DNA of 64,000 bases, from contig OY756139.1 of the NCBI GenBank assembly GCA_963576785.1, positions 3,720,001-3,784,000 of the forward strand, in the 5' to 3' direction. Origin of the DNA: Chlorophyllum brunneum (lineage: Eukaryota > Basidiomycota > Agaricomycetes > Agaricales > Agaricaceae). The translations under genes were made by a program, and so were the position numbers. Positions 35,254 through 45,408 of the stretch are shown in pieces. Numbering within the stretch: position 1 is the first letter of the stretch; each line of letters opens with the position of its first letter. The notes beneath the pieces were generated by a model that saw only the letters and a program-made list of their open reading frames with translations, had not been told where the DNA came from and made no database searches.

Positions 35254-36237
35254 ATGTCAAATGGGAGGACCATCATTCATGATGTTTGTAGTAAGCCATT
35301 TCTGAGCAGACAATGTTGCCAGGGTGCTTCTTTGAACCAAGTTCACTTTGTGAACACATACATCTTGTGTGATAGAGATCTTCGATTCTCTTTGGCTTCA
35401 ATCAATAAAAATACCACATCCTATGATATCTGGCATCGAAGATTTGCACACCCATCCAATCAGGCTCTGGGTTACATACCAAAACACACAGAATCTGTCC
35501 CAGTGCTTCCACTGAAAGAACAGAAGGTTTGTCCTAGTTGTGTACTTGGAAAGCTACTGAACAAGGTTTACCATGAGAATACATCTTGCACATCCGAGAT
35601 CCTTGAATTGATCCATTCGGATCTTCAGGAGCTCCCTATCTTGTCTTATCACAAGTTCAAATGGGTTATGACATTTCTTGATGACTACTCTTCCTCTGTA
35701 CACATTTCCTTTTTGCACAATAAATCAGATGCTACATGTGCCTTCAAGGCATATGCTGAATTGGTGATGAACCAAACAGGCAAATGCATCAAGCAAGTGC
35801 ACTCTGATAATAGAGGAGAGTACATGTCTCAGGAACTCAAGGACTACTTTGCTGAGAAAGGAATTCTTCACAAAACAAGTGCACTACACATTCACCAACA
35901 GAATGGATGCACCAAACATCTTAATCGAACACTTCTAGAAAAGGTGCAATCTATGCGACTTGAAACATGCCTTCCGGCTAGCTACTGGGAGTTTTCTTTT
36001 GATATGGCTACTCATGTCTATAACAGAACACCTATGAAGCATCTGAAATGGGTCACCTCCTATGAGACATGGTTCAGAAGAAAACCTGATGTTTCTCATC
36101 TCCGAGTGTTTGGTTGTGGGGCCTACATATACCTTCCTGATGAGGTGTGGCAAGACAAACCTGTGCCCAAATTTGAATTGATGATCTTTATTGGTTATGC
36201 AGGTGATGGCAGCAACTTTAAGTTTATGCACTATTAG
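35254..36237 (+). pseudogene. copia E integrase domain (open for 327 codons)
   Basis: Integrase of the copia class. Zinc arm: WHRRFAHPSNQAL and CPSCVLGK (35430-35560). Catalytic core: IHSDLQELP (first Asp, near 35620), VHSDNRGEY (second Asp, near 35805) and HQQNGCTKHLNRTL (about 35900), where the usual glutamate region reads TKHLNRT instead of AERLNRT, so the third acidic residue is probably lost. The C-terminal block LRVFGCGAYIYLP follows. It is open but part of a broken pol. Confidence 0.82.
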
Positions 36238-36978
36238 TAGAACAATTCTATCTTTGTCTCCCCCTATGCTGTCTTCAATGAACTCTATTTTTTCAGATGT
36301 CCGTCACAGTCTGAATGACAAGGCCAATTGCCACCTAATAATAGCAATTCAAATAATCAAGATATTCCAAATCCTCTCCCTTCTAGAGATGGATTTGTTC
36401 CAGGACCATCCGGTCCAAGTGTGCTATGAGCTGGACCACTGCTGGTACCTCCTCATCCATGAACTCCTACTCCTAGTCCTGGAAAGCGGACTCCATTGTC
36501 TCTGCCTTCTTCCTCTTCTAGAGGATCTTCTCCAGGATTATCTTACAAGGATCCCACTCTACCTCCCTCTCCATCTATGCCATCTCAGCCTCCAGGAGGA
36601 GTTAAAGTTGAGGATGACATTGGGGAGGCTGCACCTATGCCTAATCCATGTGCTGATGAATGGACTCCTATACCTATTCTGGAAGGGATCTTTATTCCTC
36701 ATCCAGACATTGAAGCACCAATAAAACTTCATGATAAAACCACTCTCCAGGTTCCATGAAGAGAAGGAAATGTCTATGGCAACCACCAACACCTGAAGGA
36801 TATTCTTAGGGACTATGAAAGGTACAAACCTTTTGGTCAGCCAAGACAAGGACAATGGAATCCTAGCTGACCTAACACCCCACCAGGGCTTGGTGATTGC
36901 ATTCCAGAAGAAAATGAGTATGTGCCTAACAGGCCACAACCTCCTCTGCTAGTATACAAGTAGAACATTGATATTGAT
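36238..36978 (+). other. copia E linker between integrase and RT
   Basis: This is a proline- and serine-rich linker (for example a PSSSSRGSSPG stretch near 36505), split across frames with several stops. Such linkers separate integrase from RT in copia pol. Nothing else is evident. Confidence 0.6.
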
Positions 36979-38579
36979 TTGCCCATGCTTGAGCCAAGTG
37001 AGGAAGAGGTTGGCCAATTAATTCACAAAGGCAGTATGGAGTTAATCCATTATTGCCTTTCCAAGGCCAGTGTAACTTCTCCATCACCACAGCCAGTCCA
37101 ATTTTGGGACCTTGCCAAGTTGCTGCCTACTGAGTATGACAAATGGCTTAAGGCATGCCTTGAAGAGCTCAATGTGCTCAGGAAACACAACATGTACAAG
37201 TTAGTAGACTGCCCTACTAAGGGTATTAACATCATTAAAAATAGATGGGTCTTTAACACTAAGTCAGACAGTCATTGCCATGCTTGACTAGTGGCTAAAG
37301 GTTTCTCACAGAAGGAAGGTCCTGACTACAACAAGCCTTTCTCTCCAGTTGTCTGCTATGAAACTTCTTATCTCCTGTCCTCCTTAGCAGCAGTCGAAAA
37401 CTGGGAGATTGAAAGTGTTGACATAAAAACCACCTATTTATATGGCAATCTGGATGAAGAGATCTTTATGGAACAACTGGAAGGCTTCACACTTGGATGA
37501 AATAAAGTGTAGAGGTCATGAAAAGCATTGTACAGCCTTAAGCAAGCCAGCTTAGCTTGGTGGTGTATGATGACAAAGTTACTGCTTGTCATGGGCTTCA
37601 AGCAATCTCTATCCAATGCTGGAGTATATTATAATCGCTGTCCAAAGACTGGCTTGATTTTGATTGCCCTCGTCTACATCAATGATGTTGTCTTCATGGG
37701 CAAGAAGTGCCCCTTCTATTATCAAATGAAGAAAAACTTCATGGAACGATAGGAATATTGTGACCTTGGAGAAACTACTGAGTTTCTCAGCATGACTATC
37801 TTGCAGGACCAGAAGAACAAGCAGATCTACATCGATCAGATTTCATATCTCAACAAAGTTCTTGCTAAATTTGGTGTTACTGCAAGGCCGACTCAAATGC
37901 CTCTTCTAGCAGAATGTGCCTTCCTACCCTACAAGGGCACCATTGACCCTGAGTTCCACCAGAAGTACCAACAACTAGTTGGGTCCCTGATATACCTTAT
38001 GATTGGCTCATGACCTGATATTGCTTATACTATTGTGAAACTCAGTTAGCAAATGGTTAGTCTATTAGAGGAGCACTATAAGCACAGTTTATACCTGTGC
38101 CACTACCTTCTAAGTATGAGATGCTATTGCCTCATTTTTAATGGGCAATCACAGAAGTCCATTCAAGGCTTCTCTGATTCTGACTTTGTGGGATGTCTTG
38201 CTATGTGCAAGTCTACTTCTGGCAACTTAGTCTTGTTTGCCAATGGACCAGTTTCTTGGTTGAGTTGCCAACAAGCCACTACAGTGCTGTCTACCACAGA
38301 AGCTGAGTATGTTGCCATATGTGAGACATCTTGTCAACTGATTTGGATCCATCAGTTGCTTGGTGAGATTGGGTTTGAACACCTTGCTCCACATCTCAAG
38401 TGTGACAATTTGGGCTTGACCTTCTGGGCCTCTAACCTGGTTGTTGAACATCGGTCCAAACATGTTGTGATTCACTGGCATTTCATCCATGAACTTGTTA
38501 AAACAGGCAAAATAGAACTATTTTATGTGGAGTCTGAAAAGAACCCTGCTGACATCTGCACAAAAAGTCTGGATACTAT
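36979..38579 (+). pseudogene. copia E RT and RNase H (broken)
   Basis: RT starts at about 37140 (WLKACLEELNVLRKHNMYKL), then NRWVFNTKSD, LVAKGFSQKEGPDYN and VDIKTTYLYGNLDEEI. The active-site box reads LVYINDVVFMG near 37680: Asn replaces the first Asp of YVDD, which copia D retains. RNase H: GFSDSDFVGCLA, LSTTEAEYVAICE (near 38290), KHVVIHWHFIHEL and NPADICTKSL. Stops occur at about 37286, 37498, 37752, 38011 and 38047. Gypsy G is inserted after codon ...LDTI, and the 3' tail continues at 46970. Confidence 0.87.
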
Positions 38580-38872
38580 TGTTACGACCTTAGTCTGAGG
38601 CTCAGGTTGCAAGTCTTTGGATAAAGACAAGGAAATAGAAAGAAGAGTAAGGAATGATACAATTGGTAAAGTATAAGGAATACATCAAGTATTACTACAC
38701 TTTATATACTAGTGGTACGAGCTATGAATAAAGGAGCAGAGTAAAGGAGTCATAGGGGACAAGTAGAATGAGTCAATAAGAGTACAGCCATAAGGGATGA
38801 AACAGATACGTAGGACTGATAAATGTGACAGGTGCATGATAGGAATGTACTGTCTATCTATAGTTCATAACA
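38580..38872 (-). repeat. 3' LTR of gypsy G
   Basis: 293 bp, TGTTACGACC to CATAACA on the plus strand, preceded by ACTAT. On its internal side is the purine tract of the minus strand (plus-strand ATACCTCCCCTTTT at 38873-38886). Confidence 0.94.
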
Positions 38873-38915
38873 ATACCTCCCCTTTTACTTTCATGACCTC
38901 ATGAAATACCGTAGT

Positions 38916-39869
38916 CTATTTGTTGTCTTGTTTTTTGTGTAAGGCGTTGACAAGTTGACATTTGGTAGGACCAATCATCGGGGTTCCTGATTTGTGTCGA
39001 CATCCAATCCAAAAGGGGGCATGGTCTTGACCTCCTCTGAAGAGGACTATGGTGCATCCTTTGAATGTAGCGGTATCGTTTGTTTCGGCTGCAACGAGGT
39101 TGTGTATTATCTCTTCCCAGTAGTTTTCTTCGAACTGTCCTCCGTCTTTGAGTGTAAGATAAGATGGGGGTGGATTGAATATTGTTGGTTTGGGTGGCGG
39201 GTCCCTATCAGGCAGTTGTATAAGGAGGTGGTCTACTTCATCTCGCATGTCCAGTTCCATTAGATAGTCTGGGACAGATTTGTCGATTCCCTCCATTCCT
39301 TCATCTAACCAATTCTGTTCATCATCTTTGTGGTAGGGTGGCTTGTTAGGTAAGGTAGTGGGGGTGTATGAGTTGAGATCCATTAGTCTCCATGCAAGTC
39401 TGTAGGTGGGATTGTTGCTCGAGTCAGTGAGGTGATTGAGTCTTTTGCCTGTCATGATTAAGGCACTTTGGATGCATTTCTTTGCATCAGAGTGCACTAG
39501 TACATTGAGATCGGTGGCTGCTTTGTCTAATAACTCCTTCATGAGTTCATGTTTCCCAGTTGACATGGTGGCAGGAAGGGCTTTGTTAGTGGTGACAAGT
39601 AGAATGTGGCTCAGGGCTTTGGCTTGGATTTGGAGGTTGTTGATGGCATGTGCAATGTATGTGAGTCCTTTGGTTGTGGCGGTATAGTGCTCAATTTGAT
39701 CTTTGGTGGACTGAGTATCGAGGAGGTTGTTAAGTTCTTGTTCGAATTCTGCATCATTGGCTGGGAAGGGGGTGGGCTTGCGTTTGGTGTGCATGGTATG
39801 TTGTGAAGGTAATTGGCAAAGTTTAGGGTGCAGTGGATACAGTGTGAGTGTAGTGATCTCTTGTAACAC
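38916..39869 (-). CDS. gypsy-1 accessory ORF3, intact 317-residue frame
   Basis: This is an uninterrupted reading frame, while the pol of the same element holds several stops. It starts with ATG 13 nt after the pol stop. No recognised domain. The N-terminal 30 residues are Leu/Pro/His-rich. Residues about 35-170 look helical (ELNNLLDTQSTKDQIEHYTA, LMKELLDKAATDLNVLV, AKKCIQSALIMTGKRLNHL). Residues 190-230 are acidic. The C-terminal block GGQFEENYWEEIIHNLVAAE and GCTIVLFRGGQDHAPFWIG is the best-conserved segment across three copies. It ends in a basic/polar tail (KKQDNK). It shows no signal peptide or membrane helix, so it does not look like an envelope protein. Confidence 0.8.
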   Translation of the reverse strand: MLQEITTLTLYPLHPKLCQLPSQHTMHTKRKPTPFPANDAEFEQELNNLLDTQSTKDQIEHYTATTKGLTYIAHAINNLQIQAKALSHILLVTTNKALPATMSTGKHELMKELLDKAATDLNVLVHSDAKKCIQSALIMTGKRLNHLTDSSNNPTYRLAWRLMDLNSYTPTTLPNKPPYHKDDEQNWLDEGMEGIDKSVPDYLMELDMRDEVDHLLIQLPDRDPPPKPTIFNPPPSYLTLKDGGQFEENYWEEIIHNLVAAETNDTATFKGCTIVLFRGGQDHAPFWIGCRHKSGTPMIGPTKCQLVNALHKKQDNK

Positions 39870-41215
39870 GAGGTTTGTTGTTCATAATTGTTGCTTTTTA
39901 TCCCCCCTTTTTATAGGTTTTGTCCACAAAATCTTGTCTAAAAATTCTTGAACTGCCTCCTTAGCATTTCCTAACTCTGACTCATTCTCCCATGTGTCTT
40001 CTTCGGAGGTATATCCTTTCCAGTGTACCAGGAATTGATTTTGTTGTCCTCTTATGCGATGTCCTCAGATTTCATCTACCTCATATTGCTCTTCATTGTT
40101 GATGATCTTGGGCATTGGTGGTAGTGGGGTGCGCTAGCTGTCAAACTTGGGTTTTTGATAGAGGGAGAGGAGTCTGCTGTTAAATACATCGTGTATTGCC
40201 CATGTTTCAGGTAGTTCCAATTGGTAGCTTGTTTCGCCTATTTTTGTTTTTATCCTGAATGGTCCATATCGTTTGTGATCCAGCTTTTTGGTTGGTCTTG
40301 TTGTCCTGATATTACTTGCTTCAAGCCAAACTTGTTCTCCTGGGGTGTATTCATGTTCTGGCTTAGTGCTGTTGCATTTCTCCATTTGTTCCTGACTGCA
40401 TTGTAATATCTTTGTTGTTTCTTGTCGCATGTTCTGTAACTCCTGTATTCATTCCGTGATTGCAGGTACTTTGGTAATACCCGTTATATTTCCTTTCCAA
40501 GGGTGTCATCCATAAACTATTTCGAATGGTGAATATCCAGTGGCTGTGTAGGTTTTGTCATTGTATTGGAATTCCGCTGTGGCTAGCCATTTTTTCCAAT
40601 TGTCTTGAGCATGGTTTATTACATTTCTGAGGTATGTTTTAACCTCCTGGTTGATGCGCTCCGTTTGACCGTTGGTTTGTGGGTGGTATGCCATGGATAA
40701 GTTTTGCTAGGTTTCTGTTGCTCGACATAGTTCTGCCATGAATTTGGATGCAAATTATAGGCCTCTATCACTGATAATTCTTCGGGGTATTCCATGTGTT
40801 CTCCATATATCATCTCAATAGATATATCCTAGCTCCTCGGATGTTAAGGTGGTGTTGACTGCCTGCAATCTGATCATTTTGCTGAAATGATTGACTATGA
40901 CAAGTATTGCGTCATATCCTTCTGATTCTGGTAGCGGTCCTATTATGTCGATTGATATCTCTTCCCAAGGTTCCGCTAGTGTTGGTAACAGATGGAGATG
41001 TGTTGTCAGTCTTGTTCGGAGTATTTTGTTTCGTTGGCATGCTTTACATCCTCGGATGTATCGTTTGACATCATTGTGCATCTGGGGCCACCAATAACTC
41101 CGTTTAAGGAGTTTGATCATTTGATATTGTCCCAGATGTCCTACATCTGTTTTGTTATGGTGCTGTCATAGTATTTCTTGTCGTATTTGGTTGTTGGGTG
41201 GGACATATATTCTTT

Positions 41216-41226
41216 CTTTATACATC
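41216..41226. repeat. Target-site duplication of LINE I (3' side)
   Basis: CTTTATACATC occurs here and at 43999-44009. Removing 41227-44009 rejoins the gypsy G pol frame. Confidence 0.92.
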
Positions 41227-41685
41227 TTTTTTTTTTTTTTTTTAAATCAACAATTTATATGGCAGTGCTCGAACGCAGTCCATGTGTACATACATACAAA
41301 GTTAGAATGTACAGAATGTTCAGAGCAGGGAAAGTAAACTATGTGTAAACTAGTCTCTCGAGACTCGACACCATCTAGCACGTACACTAGAGAGATGTTT
41401 GGTACCTACGTTGATTAGCAAGAAAGAGGGAGAGAGGAAATCGGAAAGAGTGAGAGTGAGAGAGAGAGAAATTGATAGAAAGAAACTATCTACTCGCAAT
41501 CACAAGGGGGAACAACAAACGGTACTAGTGTGTGGGAGGGCATTTGCCCAGACACCACAGGAGGAATGGATTTTGAATGAAAACTATCTATAAAATAGTA
41601 GACGAGCGAGGAAGGGAGAGATAGAGAAATGAATTTGAAGTCCATAACCAGGAGAGCATAAGAAAAAAGAGAAAAAGAAAAGGAT

Positions 41686-42836
41686 TTATGCAGGCGCAGA
41701 CCCAAACCTCCTTTGGACTTGATGACAATGTAACGGGGGTATTGACCCGGCACAGATACGAGGGCGGTCAGGTTCTGGAGGGAAGCTGAACGCAGTAGGG
41801 TTACACTGCAAGAAATTGACAAAAGTCTTGATGGTGTCGACACCAAAGTGATGATCAAAGCTGTTGCAATGATAGAGGATGTGTGACCTAGTCTGTACCA
41901 TTTGACTACTACAGTGGTGGCATGATAGATCCTCATTGGGAAAGAATTGAAGTTGAAACTCCCCAATCGGGGCATGGCATAGGATGGTGCGACATGCTCT
42001 TGCAAAGAGCTGAGGCTGGTGACCACATTCTCGTATCCAGGGACCGGATTTAATGTGCAACAGTAAAGCGGAGGCCCCATTTGCTCGCACCAGGAGGTAG
42101 AGGAAGGAGCTACTGCTGTATTTCTTGAATCTGAACATGGCCTGCCATGTATGGATTGCTTGTTTGGCAGACTTCTTGCGTAAGTAGTCCACGGAGTTAG
42201 GGACTTGGTGATTTCTACCCTGGTTAGGCCAGGCGACTGTTTGAATCCAATCGTGAGTGGCTTTCTGTATACCATATTTACACTTTGATGGCGTGTGATA
42301 GAAGGAAAGGCGGTGCTGGTCCAACTTGTTGAACCAAGCCAGGAGTACCTTCAATGTGAGGATGGATTGTCGCTGGCAAAAGTGCGGCGAACAATCGAGT
42401 GGGAGCCGAGAGGCTGCGATAGAGTCGGTGAACACGTGAATGTGCTCAACCCGGTCGTATTCCGCAGTTGTGAGTACCTTGGTGATTCCTAAGTACTGTG
42501 CGACCAGTTCAGTGTCTGTTGACATAGTTCCTCCGAGCCTCTTCATGATAGAGCTCCTGCCGTCTAGGTGTCGAATAGTAGCTGCCGCTGTGAACTGGCT
42601 GGCAAGTGGGTTGGGGTTGGGGTGGACCGAACTGTCCATGCCAATGATAATGGACTTGTCATCCATTGTTGCGTTAGTCGTAACATCATCCCAAAGCGTC
42701 TTTGAGAGGTGAGGGCTGTCCCGGTTAAATCCTGTAAAAGATACATTAGTAGGGAAACGGTCAAGTAACCTACGTCCAGGCCAGACAGATTTAGAAACAG
42801 AGTTAAAATGTTCTATATAACGAGTCTCGGGGGTGG
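41686..42836 (-). pseudogene. LINE I RNase H and C-terminal zinc motif
   Basis: The frame is open for 326 codons from 42666 and contains IIIGMDSSVHPNP, TELVAQYLG, FTDSIAAS, then CHHCSSQMVQTRSHILYHC. It corresponds to the C-terminal third of LINE C ORF2. In the first motif, Ser replaces the usual Gly (MDGS becomes MDSS). It ends in RRFGSAPA then TAA at 41686. There is no start signal of its own that I can defend. Confidence 0.85.
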
Positions 42837-42838
42837 CT

Positions 42839-43998
42839 CAACCAAGGGGCCCCTTGCAGACTAATGCCCTTACCCCCCGAAGGAGGTGTCATGGTATCAA
42901 CTTAAGCAGGTACACTTGGCTTCTCTCCAAGACCCACCGACAGAGGATTTAGACTTCTCCGGCCAGGCCGCACATTCTCTGCATGGTCCGCCACAGCCTA
43001 CCAGTGGTTCCAGGGTCCCACCCCCGGCTGGCTTCCCGTACCCCAGCACCCACTTTGCTATGCCTATAGGGTGCAGATCCGTGTGTTAATGGTGTCTGGG
43101 GTCTCTGTCTTGCAGGGGCTGCTACTAGGGAGATGATCGCACCTTCCTTATGAAGCAAATCCATGGAATGCCTTGTGGCACCCACATAGAATAGTGCCTT
43201 GGAGTTTGAGTGATCCCTACTAACATCTAGCATGGCCAGGGGAGATGGATCTGCATCCAACAGCCAGGGGAGACGGATCTGCACCCAATGTACCTGGAGG
43301 GGGGTAGCCTGTCCTTGCGGTCAGCTTGTTTTTTGCCCTAACCCCCTCTTATCGACTCCTATCCTTTCGGACCCTCTCGGGCTCAGCTGGGTGGTTTTTC
43401 TCAACGTGCCCCCAGCTGGGGAATGGGGCAGAATGAAGCCTCTCCCATAGTTCCCATGTTGGAGTAGACGCCTAGTTAGACTAGACTTGTACTGCAGCTC
43501 AGTCAAATAGACCAACGCTAGTCCCACCATTGGGGAACTACGACACTATTTTGGGAGCACGCTGGGTCCCTCCACCACTAGAGGAACCCTCAAGGTGAAC
43601 AGGCAGAAGGCGACTGGCATTCCCAGTCTTTGAGCCCCTTTGCCAAGCGGGCACCCCCCACCATCCTGTACAACCCGGTATCAACTCTCGTCTAGAGAAA
43701 GCGACAGGCATACCCTGTCATTAAGGCCCTTCGCCAAGGGGCCACTCCTCCCGCTCGAACTAATTCTCATCCACCATATGATGGATCCCAACCTCTGTTT
43801 GTGCATCTAAGATCAAGCGAGTATGCAGTGGCCAGCATACCCAGCCTTTAACCTCCTTCGCCAAGGGAGTACTATGCATCACCCTGTGTATAAGACAGTG
43901 CCAGGACCTAACGTCCAGCAAGAACAGGCCAGAAGCCCCCAACCAGAGAACCATCCCAATTAGGAAGGTAGTGGTAAGAGGTCAAGAAGGGATGCTTC
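42839..43998 (-). other. LINE I 5' region: unique sequence with repeated hairpins
   Basis: It is GC-richer than its surroundings and shows no recognisable protein. A 111-codon frame (43284-42949) exists but matches nothing I know. Features: three hairpins with loop CGCC or TGCC at 43634-43652, 43725-43743 and 43853-43869; a 14-bp palindrome CAAGGGGCCCCTTG at 42843-42856; and a tandem pair of units around GCCAGGGGAGA at about 43235-43288. Confidence 0.7.
43610..43872. repeat. Three diverged repeats with conserved hairpin
   Basis: Each unit reads roughly GGCATNCCCAGTCTTT followed by a hairpin. Stems: GCCCCTT with AAGCGGGC, GGCCCTT with AAGGGGCC, CTCCTT with AAGGGAG. Loops: TGCC, CGCC, CGCC. 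The stems differ between units but stay largely paired. Unit spacing is about 91 and 128 bp. The structure is read by eye. Confidence 0.65.
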
Positions 43999-45408
43999 CT
44001 TTATACATCGGGACTCCATCTGTTTCCCATATCTCCTTTGGTTGCTTCTCTTTTTCTTTTAGCCACTGTGTTTCCCTTCTTGTCTCCTTTCGTAGTTGGT
44101 GTTTCAGATCTTCTTCTCCTGAGATTTCCCAGATTTGTCGGATTGTGGTGATTGTACTGTTATCGAATAAGTGGTCGGGTAATAAGGTTATGTTGGTGTT
44201 GTCTCGAGTAGTGTCTGTTTTTGTTAGTCTTGATAAGACATTGGCTTTTGTGTTGGTTTTTCCGGGGATATGTTTCAGCATGTAATGGTATTCTTGTAGC
44301 TTCATCTGCCATCTCGCTTGTTGTCCCATGAGTTGCTGTGGTTTTCGGAAGTATTCTAGGTTTTTGTGATTGGTCCATATTTCGAAGGGTTCATCTGCAT
44401 CGAGTAAATATTGTCTTCAGGTCTTGATTGCTTCTCGAATGGCAAGTAACTCTTTATCATAGATTTGATAGTTGCATTCTGCGGGTGTCATTGTTCTTGA
44501 ATGGAATGCAATTGGGTGCCAATGTTCTTCTTGTTTTTGTGATAATACTGCTCCTACTCCATATCCTGATGCATCCACTTCTAGTCGTTTGGTTCCATCT
44601 TTTTTGGGTATGAAGAAGCATGGTGTAGCATAGGGGGATTGTGATGGTCGAATTTGTCCTGAGGCAATATTTTCATCAAGGAATGTTTGCAGTTCTTGTT
44701 TCTCCATTAATGTCATTGGGTAGACCTTGGACTATAATACCGGTGGTGCGTCTTCTGTCAGGTTTATTTTGTGGTCCCATATAGTATGTTCTGGTAGTTT
44801 GTCGAAGTTCTTTTTGTTGAACAGGTGTGTATATGGCTGCAGGTATGTTGGTAGGTCCTCTGGGTTTGTTTGGTCAGTTTTCTTCTCCTCTATATGTTCT
44901 TTTACCATGTGTATTCTTTTGTTGAACTGTATATTGTTGTGGTGTGTGGTGCAGTCATTTGGGCATCTATTGAAGCATACTATGTTGTTTGTCCAGTTGA
45001 TTTCCGGGTTGTGTTTGACTAGCCAGTTGTGTCCAAGGTATAGGTCCGCACTTTCCAGTTGTGTTACCATTGCTTCAATTTCTTCCATGTGTTTGCCATT
45101 GCTTAGTACCAGTTGTGCCATATCTGTTATTTCTCCCTTCTTGTTTTCGGTTCCATCAGCATTGATTACTCGTATTGGGGTTTCGAGGGGTTTGGTCATG
45201 ATTTGTTCTTCTTCTACTACCCTCTGTGCTATGCACATATGTGTACATCCGGAATCCACCAATGTGGTGATTTGCTTGGGTCCTTTCTTTGTTCTGATTG
45301 TTGAATCGAGGAGAAGTTCACGCATTGAGTTTTGTTTTTGCGGGATCACATATCGTCTATTGTGACATAAAACAGAAACTCTAGGTTTATTGGCTTGTGG
45401 GTTTGCAC

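Larger units (their letters stand above)
41227..43998 (-). mobile_element. LINE I: chimeric, RT-less non-LTR element
   Basis: This 2.77-kb insertion has an 11-bp duplication and a poly(T) start on the plus strand, i.e. a poly(A) tail in sense. Its 3' 1.6 kb (41227-42836) is collinear with LINE C from within the post-RT region through RNase H and 3' UTR. Its 5' 1.16 kb (42839-43998) is unrelated to ORF1, endonuclease or RT of the other copies, except that the first bases again read CATCCCTTCTT. It lacks RT and so is non-autonomous. The 3' end is that of the family, which could allow mobilisation in trans. Confidence 0.9.

Noticed and set aside
38916..39869. Envelope gene for the gypsy-1 accessory ORF
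   Set aside because: No signal peptide, transmembrane helix, cleavage site or cysteine pattern is visible.
43610..43872. CRISPR-like array because of regularly spaced repeats
   Set aside because: Only three diverged units with unequal spacing, in a eukaryotic LINE-derived element, and no associated genes.
42839..43998. tRNA-derived SINE head on LINE I
   Set aside because: No convincing paired box A and box B at the 5' end. One GTTCGAG match alone is too weak.
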